A stretch of 33,417 nt of DNA from an uncultured Acidimicrobiales bacterium. GTDB taxonomy: Bacteria > Actinomycetota > Acidimicrobiia > Acidimicrobiales > CADCTF01. How positions within the stretch are numbered: the stretch's first letter is position 1; each line of letters begins with the position of its first letter. Of this stretch, positions 7,804-14,923 are shown piece after piece. The stretch lies in contig CADCTF010000017.1 in assembly GCA_902805655.1 (NCBI GenBank), forward strand, positions 1 through 33,417, read 5' to 3'. Under the pieces are notes generated by a model. That model did no database searches and was not told the DNA's origin. It saw only the letters and a list, made by a program, of their open reading frames with translations. A program made the translations under genes and the position numbers.

Positions 7804-8601
7804 TCATCCCGCCAAGCGGGTCTGGCGTGTGGTGGCCAGCAGCTCTCCGTCAGGCAGGTAGATCCAGCCGTCTTCGACGGCGAAGCCCTCGTGCGAGTGG
7901 AAAGCATGCATCCGTGCAGTGAGGTAGCCGTTCTCGCCGAGGTCCCATCGGCCGACTGCACTGTGGATCTGCATGCTGTACTCGATGGTCACAGCACGCT
8001 GTCGGGTCGTGGCCTTCGCGAAGACTGCGGGTGGGAAGTAGTCGCCGAACATCAGGAGCCATGCGGCGTCGAACCGGGAGCCGTGCAGGGGCCGGGACCA
8101 GGCGATCCACTCAGCTCGGTCCGCGCCCCCGAGGAGCTGGGTCTCGGGGTGAAGGTGCGTGTCGACGTTGTTGATGTGCGAGTGAGCACCCGGACGGTGC
8201 AGCTGCACCGTCGTCGGCGGTCGATCGGGCATCGGGGGCGCATCGCTGTACGTCATGCCCTCCCAGGGCGGCGAGTGATGGAACCGCGCGACGGTCGTCG
8301 TCTTGTGCTGCTGGCTGGTGCGTGCGTGGGTCGTCACGAGAGACCGCCCGTGGCGGACGACGTCCACGTCGATGGCGAGCTCGCCGATCGAGTTGCCGGC
8401 GACGTAGCCGAGGGTCGCCGAGCGCAACGCCCGGCCAGAGTCGGCGCCTGCCTCGTGGAGGGTGCGTTCAGCCGCAGTGAGAGCGAGCGCTGCGACCACC
8501 CCACCGTGCACTCCCTGCAGTGACGTCCAGGCCTCATCGACGTGACCTCGGTACCGGCCCTCGCCGATCGGCTCGACGGCGACCGCGTGCTCCCAGATCA
8601 T
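7804..8601 (-). CDS. Acyl-CoA thioesterase-like double-hotdog protein
   Basis: A 265-residue protein resembling the TesB/4HBT_3 group of double-hotdog thioesterases, which hydrolyse acyl-CoA esters. The N-terminal hotdog shows GVHGGVVAALALTAAERTLHE and RSATLGYVAG. The second shows PLHGSRFDAAWLLMFGDYFPPAVF and HAFHSHEGFAVEDGWIYLPDGELLATTRQTR, the usual hotdog ending. The ATG at 8601 was chosen over a longer frame because GGAGGG lies just upstream and the extra N-terminus is arginine/serine-rich noise. It is divergent from the HxlR gene; a candidate operator lies over its start point, so repression by HxlR is likely. Confidence 0.85.
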   Translation of the reverse strand: MIWEHAVAVEPIGEGRYRGHVDEAWTSLQGVHGGVVAALALTAAERTLHEAGADSGRALRSATLGYVAGNSIGELAIDVDVVRHGRSLVTTHARTSQQHKTTTVARFHHSPPWEGMTYSDAPPMPDRPPTTVQLHRPGAHSHINNVDTHLHPETQLLGGADRAEWIAWSRPLHGSRFDAAWLLMFGDYFPPAVFAKATTRQRAVTIEYSMQIHSAVGRWDLGENGYLTARMHAFHSHEGFAVEDGWIYLPDGELLATTRQTRLAG

Positions 8602-8666
8602 GCGCCCTCCACTCCGCAGTGGGCTGAGCCAGAGACACCAGGGCGAAAGGTGCTGGTGGGCCACCT

Positions 8667-8726
8667 GAGTTCTCTCACGAAACTCACTGTAGCTACAGAT
8701 GGTTCGTTGACGAAACCCACTACGAT
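8667..8726. promoter_or_regulatory. Divergent promoter and candidate HxlR operator
   Basis: A dyad GAGTT-N9-AACTC spans 8667-8685, next to a 12-bp palindrome CTGTAGCTACAG (8687-8698). On the minus strand TTCGTC (plus 8709-8714) and TACAGT (plus 8686-8691), 17 bases apart, make a plausible promoter for the thioesterase gene, with the dyad at its start point. On the plus strand TACGAT (8721-8726) lies 8 bases before the hxlR ATG. The AGTT-N9-AACT core recurs at 9231-9255 and resembles the spaced dyads bound by HxlR/DUF24 regulators. Function is inferred. Confidence 0.5.
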
Positions 8727-8734
8727 GTGTCGCC

Positions 8735-9214
8735 ATGAGCCGCACCGACACCTCGGAATGGCCTTGCACGATCGCCCGCACCGCCGACCTCCTCGGAGAC
8801 GAGTGGGATCTGCTCATCGTGCGCCAGGCCTGCCTCGGCGCTCGCCGGTTCGAAGACTTCCGGGCCGGACTCGGCATCGGGCGCAACGTCCTCACCAATC
8901 ACCTGAACCGCCTCGTCGAGCTGGGCGTGCTGTCTCGTCAGCCGTATCAAGAGCGGCCCCTCCGCCACCACTATCGCCTGACCGACAAGGGCCGGGACAT
9001 CTTCCCGATCCTTGCGGCGATGGCCGCGTTCGGCGAGAAGTGGCTCAGTGGACCCGAAGGGGCACCGATCACGCTCCACCACACCCCCTGTGGACGCGAC
9101 ATGCGTCCAGAGACGGTGTGCGGCCACTGCGGCGAGGCACTTCACGTTCGCGAGACGCGTGTTCGGCCCGGTCCAGGCCACGCGTCGTCCATGTCGGACA
9201 CCGACACCGAGTAG
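8735..9214 (+). CDS. HxlR-family winged-helix regulator with C-terminal Cys cluster
   Basis: A 159-residue DNA-binding regulator. Residues about 8-95 are the HxlR winged helix: WPCTIARTADLLGDEWDLLIVRQ, then GIGRNVLTNHLNRLVELGVLSRQPYQ and the wing RPLRHHYRLTDKGRDI. Cys11 sits at the position used for thiol sensing in some family members. The tail has HTPCGRDMRPETVCGHCGE, a Cys/His set that could bind a metal. The ATG lies 8 bases after a TACGAT hexamer and has no clear Shine-Dalgarno, suggesting a leaderless mRNA. It is divergent from the thioesterase gene and upstream of the SRPBCC-LLM pair. Matching dyads in both control regions suggest it regulates all of them. Confidence 0.9.
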   Translation: MSRTDTSEWPCTIARTADLLGDEWDLLIVRQACLGARRFEDFRAGLGIGRNVLTNHLNRLVELGVLSRQPYQERPLRHHYRLTDKGRDIFPILAAMAAFGEKWLSGPEGAPITLHHTPCGRDMRPETVCGHCGEALHVRETRVRPGPGHASSMSDTDTE

Positions 9215-9230
9215 CTGCGCCGACCTCTGG

Positions 9231-9265
9231 AGTCAGTTGCTTCAAGGAACTGACTCCTCTACGGT
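9231..9265 (+). promoter_or_regulatory. Promoter with overlapping AGTT-N9-AACT dyad
   Basis: TTGCTT (9237-9242) and TACGGT (9260-9265), 17 bases apart, form a credible promoter for the SRPBCC-LLM genes. An 8-bp inverted repeat AGTCAGTT-N9-AACTGACT (9231-9255) covers the -35 and most of the spacer, an ideal repressor position. Its core matches the dyad at 8667-8685. It begins 16 bases past the hxlR stop, so a role as a hairpin terminator is an alternative, but no T-run follows. Confidence 0.55.
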
Positions 9266-9362
9266 CACGGACGATGACACGTGGCACCGTCTCTGCCGGC
9301 CCGCATGATCGACTTCGCACATCGCGAGGGCGTCGCCGACAGCCAGTGTTCGAGAGGCTCCG

Positions 9363-9854
9363 ATGAAGTACGCCGACGGTCCGACCGCCGAGGCGGAGGT
9401 GCTCATCGACGCGCCGCTCGAGACGGTCTGGAAGCATGCGACCGACATCAACGTTCCAGCTCGGTTCTCCGGCGAGTTCCAGGGTGCTGAGTGGATCGAC
9501 GACGGACCGGCGCTCGGAGCGCGCTTCAAGGGACGCAACGAGCACACCGCGCTTGGGTCCTGGGAGACCACTGCGTGGGTGACCCGATACGAGCCGCTCC
9601 GGGAGTTCGCGTGGTCGGTGTCGGATCCCGACGAGCCGTCGGCCACGTGGTGGTTCACATTGGAGGAGGTCGAGGGGGGAGTGCGGCTCCGTCAGGGAGC
9701 TCGCATGGGACCCGCACCGTCCGGACTGACCATCGCGATCAGGTCGATGCCCGACAAGGAGGAGCGCATCGTCGCCCGGCGCCTCGAGGAGTGGACCCGG
9801 AACTTGCAGGCGACGGTCGAGGGCATCAAGCAGCTGGCCGAGACGCGAGCGTGA
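9363..9854 (+). CDS. SRPBCC (START/Bet v1-like) family protein
   Basis: A 163-residue helix-grip protein with a hydrophobic ligand pocket. The opening AEAEVLIDAPLETVWKHATDINVPARFSGEF is the standard SRPBCC first strand and helix; GARFKGRNEH, ESWAV-like ETTAWVTRYEPLREFAWSV and a long C-terminal helix (EERIVARRLEEWTRNLQATVEGIKQL) complete the fold. GAGAGG lies six bases before the ATG. The stop overlaps the LLM oxidoreductase start (TGATG), so the two are translationally coupled. It may bind the substrate of the oxidoreductase, or act as a polyketide cyclase-like enzyme; no catalytic residue can be named. Confidence 0.87.
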   Translation: MKYADGPTAEAEVLIDAPLETVWKHATDINVPARFSGEFQGAEWIDDGPALGARFKGRNEHTALGSWETTAWVTRYEPLREFAWSVSDPDEPSATWWFTLEEVEGGVRLRQGARMGPAPSGLTIAIRSMPDKEERIVARRLEEWTRNLQATVEGIKQLAETRA

Positions 9855-10891
9855 TGCGGATCGGCGTCCACGCCAACGCCCACACCCCCGCCGGGCGGCA
9901 GTTCGTCCAGGAGGCGGAACGCCTGGGCGCGGACACGGTCTGGGCGGCTGAAGCCTGGGGCGGCGATGCGTTCACGCCACTCGCCGCTCTCTCGTCGATC
10001 ACCACGACGCTGCGTCTCGGCACCGGCATCGTTCAGCTCGGCGCCCGCACGCCTGCGATGTTGGCCATGTCTGCGCTCTCCATGCAGGCCCTGTCGGGCG
10101 GCCGGTTCATCCTCGGCATCGGGGCCAGCGGCCCGCAGGTCATGGAGGGGTGGCACGGGATCCGCTTCCACAAGCCGGTGCAACGCACGAGGGAGACGAT
10201 CGAGATCATCCGGCGGGTCACGGCCGGGGAGCGGCTCGCCTATGACGGCGAGGTGTACACACTCCCGTTGCCGGACGGTGAGGGCCGGAGCATGCGCTCG
10301 AGCATGGCGCCTCGCCACGTCCCGGTCTACGTGGCGGCCCTCGGGCCGGCGAACCTCCGGCTGACCGGGGAGCTGGCCGACGGCTGGATCGGCAACTCGT
10401 TCTTCCCCGAGACGGCGGACGTGTTCTTCGACCCGATCCGGGAGGGAGCGGCGCACGCGGGGAGAGACTTCTCGGACCTCGACCTCACCGTGGCCGTCTC
10501 GGTCGAGCTCACCGATGACGTCGAAGAGGCGGGCCGCCGCCACGCCGACGGCTACGCGTTCACGTTCGGCGCCATGGGCTCGCCAACCACCAACTTCTAC
10601 CTGGATGCCTTCGCCCGGCAGGGCTTCCGCGACGACGTGCTCGAGGTGCAGCGCCTGTGGCTGAGCGGCGACAGGGACGCCGCACGCCGGCGTGTCCCCA
10701 CCGAGGTCGGGCTCGGCACCAACCTCATCGGTCCGGACGCGGCGATTCGGGAGCGTCTCCGTCTCTATCGCGATGCCGGGGTCACCAGCCTCCGCGTCCA
10801 GCTCGCCGGGGACGACCTCGATCGCCGGCTCGATGACCTGGGCCGGCTGCTCGACCTCGTCGCCGCTGTCAATGCCGAGGGGGGGTCGTGA
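9854..10891 (+). CDS. LLM-class F420-dependent oxidoreductase
   Basis: A 345-residue luciferase-like TIM-barrel enzyme, probably using reduced coenzyme F420. Family marks are MRIGVHANAHTPAGRQFVQEAERLGADTVWAAEAWG, LGTGIVQLGARTPAMLAMSALSMQALSGGRFILGIG (about 58-94) and SGPQVMEGWHG. KPVQRTRETIEIIRRV follows, then VPVYVAALGPANLRLTGELADGWI. This is close to the F420-binding LLM subgroup of actinobacteria. The start is the ATG overlapping the upstream stop. A longer open frame upstream is a shadow of the SRPBCC gene. Substrate unknown; the HxlR/thioesterase neighbourhood suggests a carbonyl or acyl compound. Confidence 0.9.
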   Translation: MRIGVHANAHTPAGRQFVQEAERLGADTVWAAEAWGGDAFTPLAALSSITTTLRLGTGIVQLGARTPAMLAMSALSMQALSGGRFILGIGASGPQVMEGWHGIRFHKPVQRTRETIEIIRRVTAGERLAYDGEVYTLPLPDGEGRSMRSSMAPRHVPVYVAALGPANLRLTGELADGWIGNSFFPETADVFFDPIREGAAHAGRDFSDLDLTVAVSVELTDDVEEAGRRHADGYAFTFGAMGSPTTNFYLDAFARQGFRDDVLEVQRLWLSGDRDAARRRVPTEVGLGTNLIGPDAAIRERLRLYRDAGVTSLRVQLAGDDLDRRLDDLGRLLDLVAAVNAEGGS

Positions 10892-10999
10892 GCCATGCGA
10901 TGCGCAGTTGGCGACTCGCCCTGAGCCCGCTGCATTCCGCGCTTCGGCGGTGGACGAACATGGCTCGTTCTTCGTTCCAGGCCAGTCTCATCTGACCGG

Positions 11000-11005
11000 T
11001 ACCTT
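11000..11005 (+). promoter_or_regulatory. -10 hexamer TACCTT, leaderless-type
   Basis: TACCTT lies 8 bases before the GTG of the methyltransferase, so transcription would begin at or next to the start codon. No Shine-Dalgarno is present. Confidence 0.45.
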
Positions 11006-11013
11006 CATCGGGC

Positions 11014-11781
11014 GTGCCACCTCTTCCCGACCACGTTCGCGAGAACCGCCGTTACTGGGATGCGATGGCCGACGACTGGGTGGCGAGTGGCGAGGCTGCC
11101 TGGGCGGGTGAGGTGACGTGGGGCAACTGGCGGCGCCCCGAGGCCGAGCTCGGGATCCTGCCCGCCGACATGTCGGGTCTGCGGGCCATCGAGCTGGGCT
11201 GTGGCACCGGCTACGTGTCGGCGTGGATGGCTCGGCGGGGAGCGACGGTCGTCGGCATCGACAACTCCGCCGCTCAGCTCGCCACTGCCCGTCGGCTGGC
11301 CGATGAGCACGGCCTCGAGCTGGACCTGCGTCACGGCAACGCTGAGTCCGTCGACGAGCCGGACGGATCGTTCGACTTCGCCATCAGCGAGTACGGCGCC
11401 GCCATCTGGTGCGATCCCTACGTCTGGATACCGGAGGCGGCGAGGCTCCTTCGACCCGGTGGCCGGCTTCGCTTCCTCGGCAACCACCCCATCGCGATGA
11501 CCTGCGTTCCGCTCGACGGCTCGCCGACCGACTTCACGCTCCACCGGGACTACTTCGGCCTGCACCGCCTCGACTGGCGGGAGTGCGAGATCGACCCCGG
11601 GGGTGTCGAGTTCAACCTGCCGCTCTCGGACTGGCTCCGGCTGTTCCGGGACACCGGGTTCGTCGTCGACGACTACGTCGAGCTCCAGGCCCCGGCCCAT
11701 GCAGCCGACCGTCACGGCACGCCGGGACAGTGGGCTCAGCGGTTCCCGGCGGAGCAGGTCTGGAAGCTCTCTCGCCGCTGA
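11014..11781 (+). CDS. Class I SAM-dependent methyltransferase
   Basis: A 255-residue Rossmann-fold methyltransferase. The SAM-binding motif I is AIELGCGTGYVSAWMARRG (about 58-76), followed by the acidic end of strand 2, VVGIDNSAAQL, motif II-like DGSFDFAISEYGAAIW, and the post-motif LLRPGGRLRFLGNHP. The C-terminal half carries a substrate lid rich in aromatic residues. The acceptor cannot be predicted. The GTG start was chosen from the leaderless-type hexamer just upstream. The gene appears to be a single unit between the LLM oxidoreductase and the convergent trk genes. Confidence 0.88.
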   Translation: MPPLPDHVRENRRYWDAMADDWVASGEAAWAGEVTWGNWRRPEAELGILPADMSGLRAIELGCGTGYVSAWMARRGATVVGIDNSAAQLATARRLADEHGLELDLRHGNAESVDEPDGSFDFAISEYGAAIWCDPYVWIPEAARLLRPGGRLRFLGNHPIAMTCVPLDGSPTDFTLHRDYFGLHRLDWRECEIDPGGVEFNLPLSDWLRLFRDTGFVVDDYVELQAPAHAADRHGTPGQWAQRFPAEQVWKLSRR

Positions 11782-11922
11782 GCCTGACCGGCGCCGACAC
11801 GGGATACGTGAGCAGCTGCGCGGAGCGACGACGTCTCATCACGTCACGCAAGGACCCGTCGTCCCGCGGGAGTCAGGTGCCGGGTCCAGGTGTGCGTTCG
11901 ACGTCGTCGGCCGGGACGGGCG

Positions 11923-13422
11923 TCACTCCCTCACGGGGCGGAGGCGCCGCCGAAGCGTGACGACGGAGAGGGCGAGGATGACGGGGTAGATCTCGAGGCG
12001 TCCGAGGAGCATCTGCACCATGGTGACGACCCGCGCCTCCCACGGCAGTGCGAGGTAGTCACCGGTAGGGCCCACTGCGCCCAGGCCGGGGCCGACGTTG
12101 CCGAAGCTCGACGCCGCCGCGGAGAACGACGTGATCATGTCGGGGCCCGTCAGAGCGATCAGGGTGGCCCCGCCCCCGAAGATGACGAGGGCGAGGACCA
12201 TGAAGCCGACGATGCGTGTGGCGATCTCCTCGGGCAACGCCCGGCTGCCCACGCGTACCGGCCGGACGAGGCGGGGATGGAGCTGACTGAGCGCGGCGCG
12301 GTGGGCGAAGCTGGCGATGGCGAGCACGCGCACCACCTTCACTCCACCGGCGGTCGAACCGGCCATGGCGCCGATGGGCAACAGCAGCATGATCACGATC
12401 TGGGCCCCTTGGCTCCAGCTGCCGAAGTCCGCGGTGGTGAACCCGGTCGTCGAGACCACGGATGTGATCGCGAAGAACGAGTCACGAAGATGCCGGCCGA
12501 GAGATGAATCGACGTCGGCGACGGTGAAGACCACCGCGACGGCCGCCAGGACGATGACCGTGTAGGCGCGGAACTCCGAGGATCGCAGCAGGGGCCCGGT
12601 CTGGCCGCGGAGCGCTCGGAAGTAGAGCGCGAAGCTGCCGCCGGCCAGGAACATGGCGACGATGGCGATCCACTCCACGACCGCGGAGTCGAAGTGCGCG
12701 AGCGATGCGTTGTGGGGCGAGAACCCGCCGGTGGAGACGGTGGTGAACGAATGCGAGAGCCCGTCGTAGAGGCTCATCCCGGCGGCGATGTACGCGGCGG
12801 ACACCGCGATCGTGAACCCGACGTAGATCGACCACAGGTTCCGCGCCGTCTGGCGTACGCGCGGTGACAGGCGTTCCCCGGAGGGTCCGGGGGCTTCGGC
12901 CGTCATCAGGTTCATCGCGCCGCTGCCCACGGTGGGGAGGACCGCGATCACCAACACGATCACGCCCATGCCCCCGATCCACTGGGTGAGCGCACGGTAG
13001 AAGAGCAGTCCCTGGGAGGTGTCGGCGACGGGCCGCAGGATCGTGGAGCCGGTGGTGGTGAAGCCCGAGATCGACTCGAAGAGCGCCAGGTCGAACGAGG
13101 TCAGCCGGCCGGTCGCGAGGTACGGCAGCGCCCCCACGACGGCCAGGGAGGCCCAGGCCAACGTGACGGTCACGAACACCTCGAGGTTCCGGACCTCCTT
13201 GGGTACCTTCGTCGCCCGCCAGGCGAGCACGCCGAGGAGCGTCGTAGGGAAGCCGCAGAGGAGCAGGGCCAGGGTGTCCGGGCCACCGTCGATCCGGTCG
13301 ACCAAGGCACTTGCCAGCATGGCCATCCCGACGACCGCGGCGGAGAGCCCACCGACGTGGATGGGCAACGAGGGTCGACGTCGGCTTCCCGGCAGCAACG
13401 ACCGTGGGGCCGGGGTCCTCAC
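11923..13422 (-). CDS. trkH: TrkH/KtrB-family potassium transporter membrane subunit
   Basis: A 499-residue polytopic membrane protein forming the K+ pore. Its four pore loops carry the expected selectivity-filter turns: FTTTGST (121-127), TVSTGGF (228-234), STTGFTT (324-330) and SFGNVGPG (439-446), each with the conserved glycine. About eight to ten hydrophobic helices surround them. The start overlaps the stop of trkA by 4 bp, so the pair is co-translated. The length fits the TrkH/KtrB group. The partner trkA encodes the cytosolic gating ring. Confidence 0.93.
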   Translation of the reverse strand: MRTPAPRSLLPGSRRRPSLPIHVGGLSAAVVGMAMLASALVDRIDGGPDTLALLLCGFPTTLLGVLAWRATKVPKEVRNLEVFVTVTLAWASLAVVGALPYLATGRLTSFDLALFESISGFTTTGSTILRPVADTSQGLLFYRALTQWIGGMGVIVLVIAVLPTVGSGAMNLMTAEAPGPSGERLSPRVRQTARNLWSIYVGFTIAVSAAYIAAGMSLYDGLSHSFTTVSTGGFSPHNASLAHFDSAVVEWIAIVAMFLAGGSFALYFRALRGQTGPLLRSSEFRAYTVIVLAAVAVVFTVADVDSSLGRHLRDSFFAITSVVSTTGFTTADFGSWSQGAQIVIMLLLPIGAMAGSTAGGVKVVRVLAIASFAHRAALSQLHPRLVRPVRVGSRALPEEIATRIVGFMVLALVIFGGGATLIALTGPDMITSFSAAASSFGNVGPGLGAVGPTGDYLALPWEARVVTMVQMLLGRLEIYPVILALSVVTLRRRLRPVRE

Positions 13423-14765
13423 GCTTTGAAGTGCTGACGGGCCTTGTGCAGGTCCGTGGCCCGAGCGAACACGACCACCCGGTCACCGGCGACCAGACGC
13501 GTCGGCCCCCGCACGATCTCCACCGATCCGTCCAGGTGCACCGCAGCACCGAGCAACACCGAGCGTGAGATGTGCAGGTCGGCGACCACCGTGCCATCGG
13601 CCCGACTTCCGGGGTCGACGGTGAGCTCGTTGACCTCCACGTCGCTCTCCAGGAAGGTCGCCACCGCACCGGACCCGCCGCGCAGCTCCCGGAGGACGGC
13701 GTTGGCCGAAGCCGTGCGCGGGCTCAGCGTCGCGTCGATCCCGAACTGACCCGCCAGGGGCAACAGCGCCAGCCGGTGCATCACGGCGACGGTGAAGCCG
13801 GAGCCCTCGGCGGCCGCGAACGCACAGGCCAGAACATTTGCGGTGTCCTCGCCCGAGGTCGCCACGACGACGTCCATGGTCGCCACCGATTCCTCGGCGA
13901 GCAGCTCGATGTCGGTGATGTCGCCATGGATCACGCGCGCCCTCGGAAGCTCCTCGGCGAGGTAGCGGGCGCGCACCAGGTCGCGCTCGATGATGACGAC
14001 CTCAGCGCCCTCGGCCGTCATCGCCGCTGCCACCCGCGTGCCGACCAGGCCGCCGCCCAGCACCATCAGCCGTCGGACCCGACGACTGACCGCCCCGATC
14101 AGCTCCAGCGACTCCCGTCGTGCCTCGCGGGTCGTCAGGATCCGGACGTGGTTTCCGACCTCGAGCACCTCATCCCCCCGAGGTATCGAGGTCTCGCCCC
14201 GGCGGGTGACCGCACCGAAGAGGAACTGCCAGCGAGGTTCGAACTGCTCGCCGAGCTCGCTGAGCCGCCGGCCCGCCACCGGGGCACCCTCGCGGATCAC
14301 CCCGCCCACGACGACCAGGTCGCCCCCCACCATCGGATAGACCTCGTCAGCGCCGGACAGGTGCACGAGCTCGAGGATCTCCTCGGCGGTGTCTGCGTCC
14401 GGGTCGATCACCACGTCGGCACCCACTGCCGCAAGCAGGCCCGCCCCCGCCGGCCCGCGCAGCTCCTCGGTCTGGATGCGGACCACCGTCTTCGGCACGC
14501 CGCGCTCCTTCGCGAGGAGCGACGCGATGAGGTTGACCTCGTCGTTCTGGGTCACGCCGGCGAGCAGGGCCGCCCGCCCGATGCCGGCGCGCTCCAGCAC
14601 CGACGGGTGGCAGGCGTTTCCCACCACGACCTGGATGTCCAGGTCCTCCCCGATCGCGTTCGCCGTGTCCGCGTCCTGCTCGATGACCACCACGTCATGC
14701 TCCGCATCCAGCCTCTCGGCCAGGTACCACCCGACCTCACCGGCACCCACGATGACCACATGCAC
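13419..14765 (-). CDS. trkA: TrkA potassium uptake gating protein, two RCK repeats
   Basis: A cytosolic nucleotide-binding regulator of TrkH with duplicated RCK-N/RCK-C units. The first Rossmann unit is VHVVIVGAGEVGWYLAERL, ending at VVVIEQD, with a C-lobe around DLVVVGGVIREGAPVAGRRL. The second is RRLMVLGGGLVGTRVAAAM, ending at VVIIERD, with a final C-lobe LLGAAVHLDGSVEIVRGPTRLVAGDRVVVF. Both units keep the glycine-rich NAD(H)/ATP loop. I prefer the GTG at 14765, which gives the canonical TrkA N-terminus. A GTG at 14804 would add 13 residues; neither has a clear ribosome binding site. It lies upstream of trkH with a 4-bp overlap. Confidence 0.92.
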   Translation of the reverse strand: MHVVIVGAGEVGWYLAERLDAEHDVVVIEQDADTANAIGEDLDIQVVVGNACHPSVLERAGIGRAALLAGVTQNDEVNLIASLLAKERGVPKTVVRIQTEELRGPAGAGLLAAVGADVVIDPDADTAEEILELVHLSGADEVYPMVGGDLVVVGGVIREGAPVAGRRLSELGEQFEPRWQFLFGAVTRRGETSIPRGDEVLEVGNHVRILTTREARRESLELIGAVSRRVRRLMVLGGGLVGTRVAAAMTAEGAEVVIIERDLVRARYLAEELPRARVIHGDITDIELLAEESVATMDVVVATSGEDTANVLACAFAAAEGSGFTVAVMHRLALLPLAGQFGIDATLSPRTASANAVLRELRGGSGAVATFLESDVEVNELTVDPGSRADGTVVADLHISRSVLLGAAVHLDGSVEIVRGPTRLVAGDRVVVFARATDLHKARQHFKA

Positions 14766-14826
14766 GCCCGCAGTCTGGCGCCTGCGGGCCGAGACAGATG
14801 CCACCCCGTCGGCCTGACCAGGATTC

Positions 14827-14842
14827 GTGGTGGTGGTGGTGG
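14827..14842 (+). repeat. (GTG)5 microsatellite upstream of trkA
   Basis: Five tandem GTG triplets lie 23-62 bp upstream of the two candidate trkA starts. Read on the minus strand they are CAC repeats. Slippage here could alter promoter spacing, but no promoter was identified. Confidence 0.5.
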
Positions 14843-14923
14843 AGGCGGCGACTCAACGACGAAGGTGGGCGCCCGCTGTGCAGCCTCGCCGTCGGCTCGC
14901 GTGCACGTCGTCCGGTCCGCCCG

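Noticed and set aside
11782-11922. A terminator between the methyltransferase and trkH
   Set aside because: A GGACCC/GGGTCC pair is present, but the stem is only 6 bp with a loop over 20 bases and no T-run.
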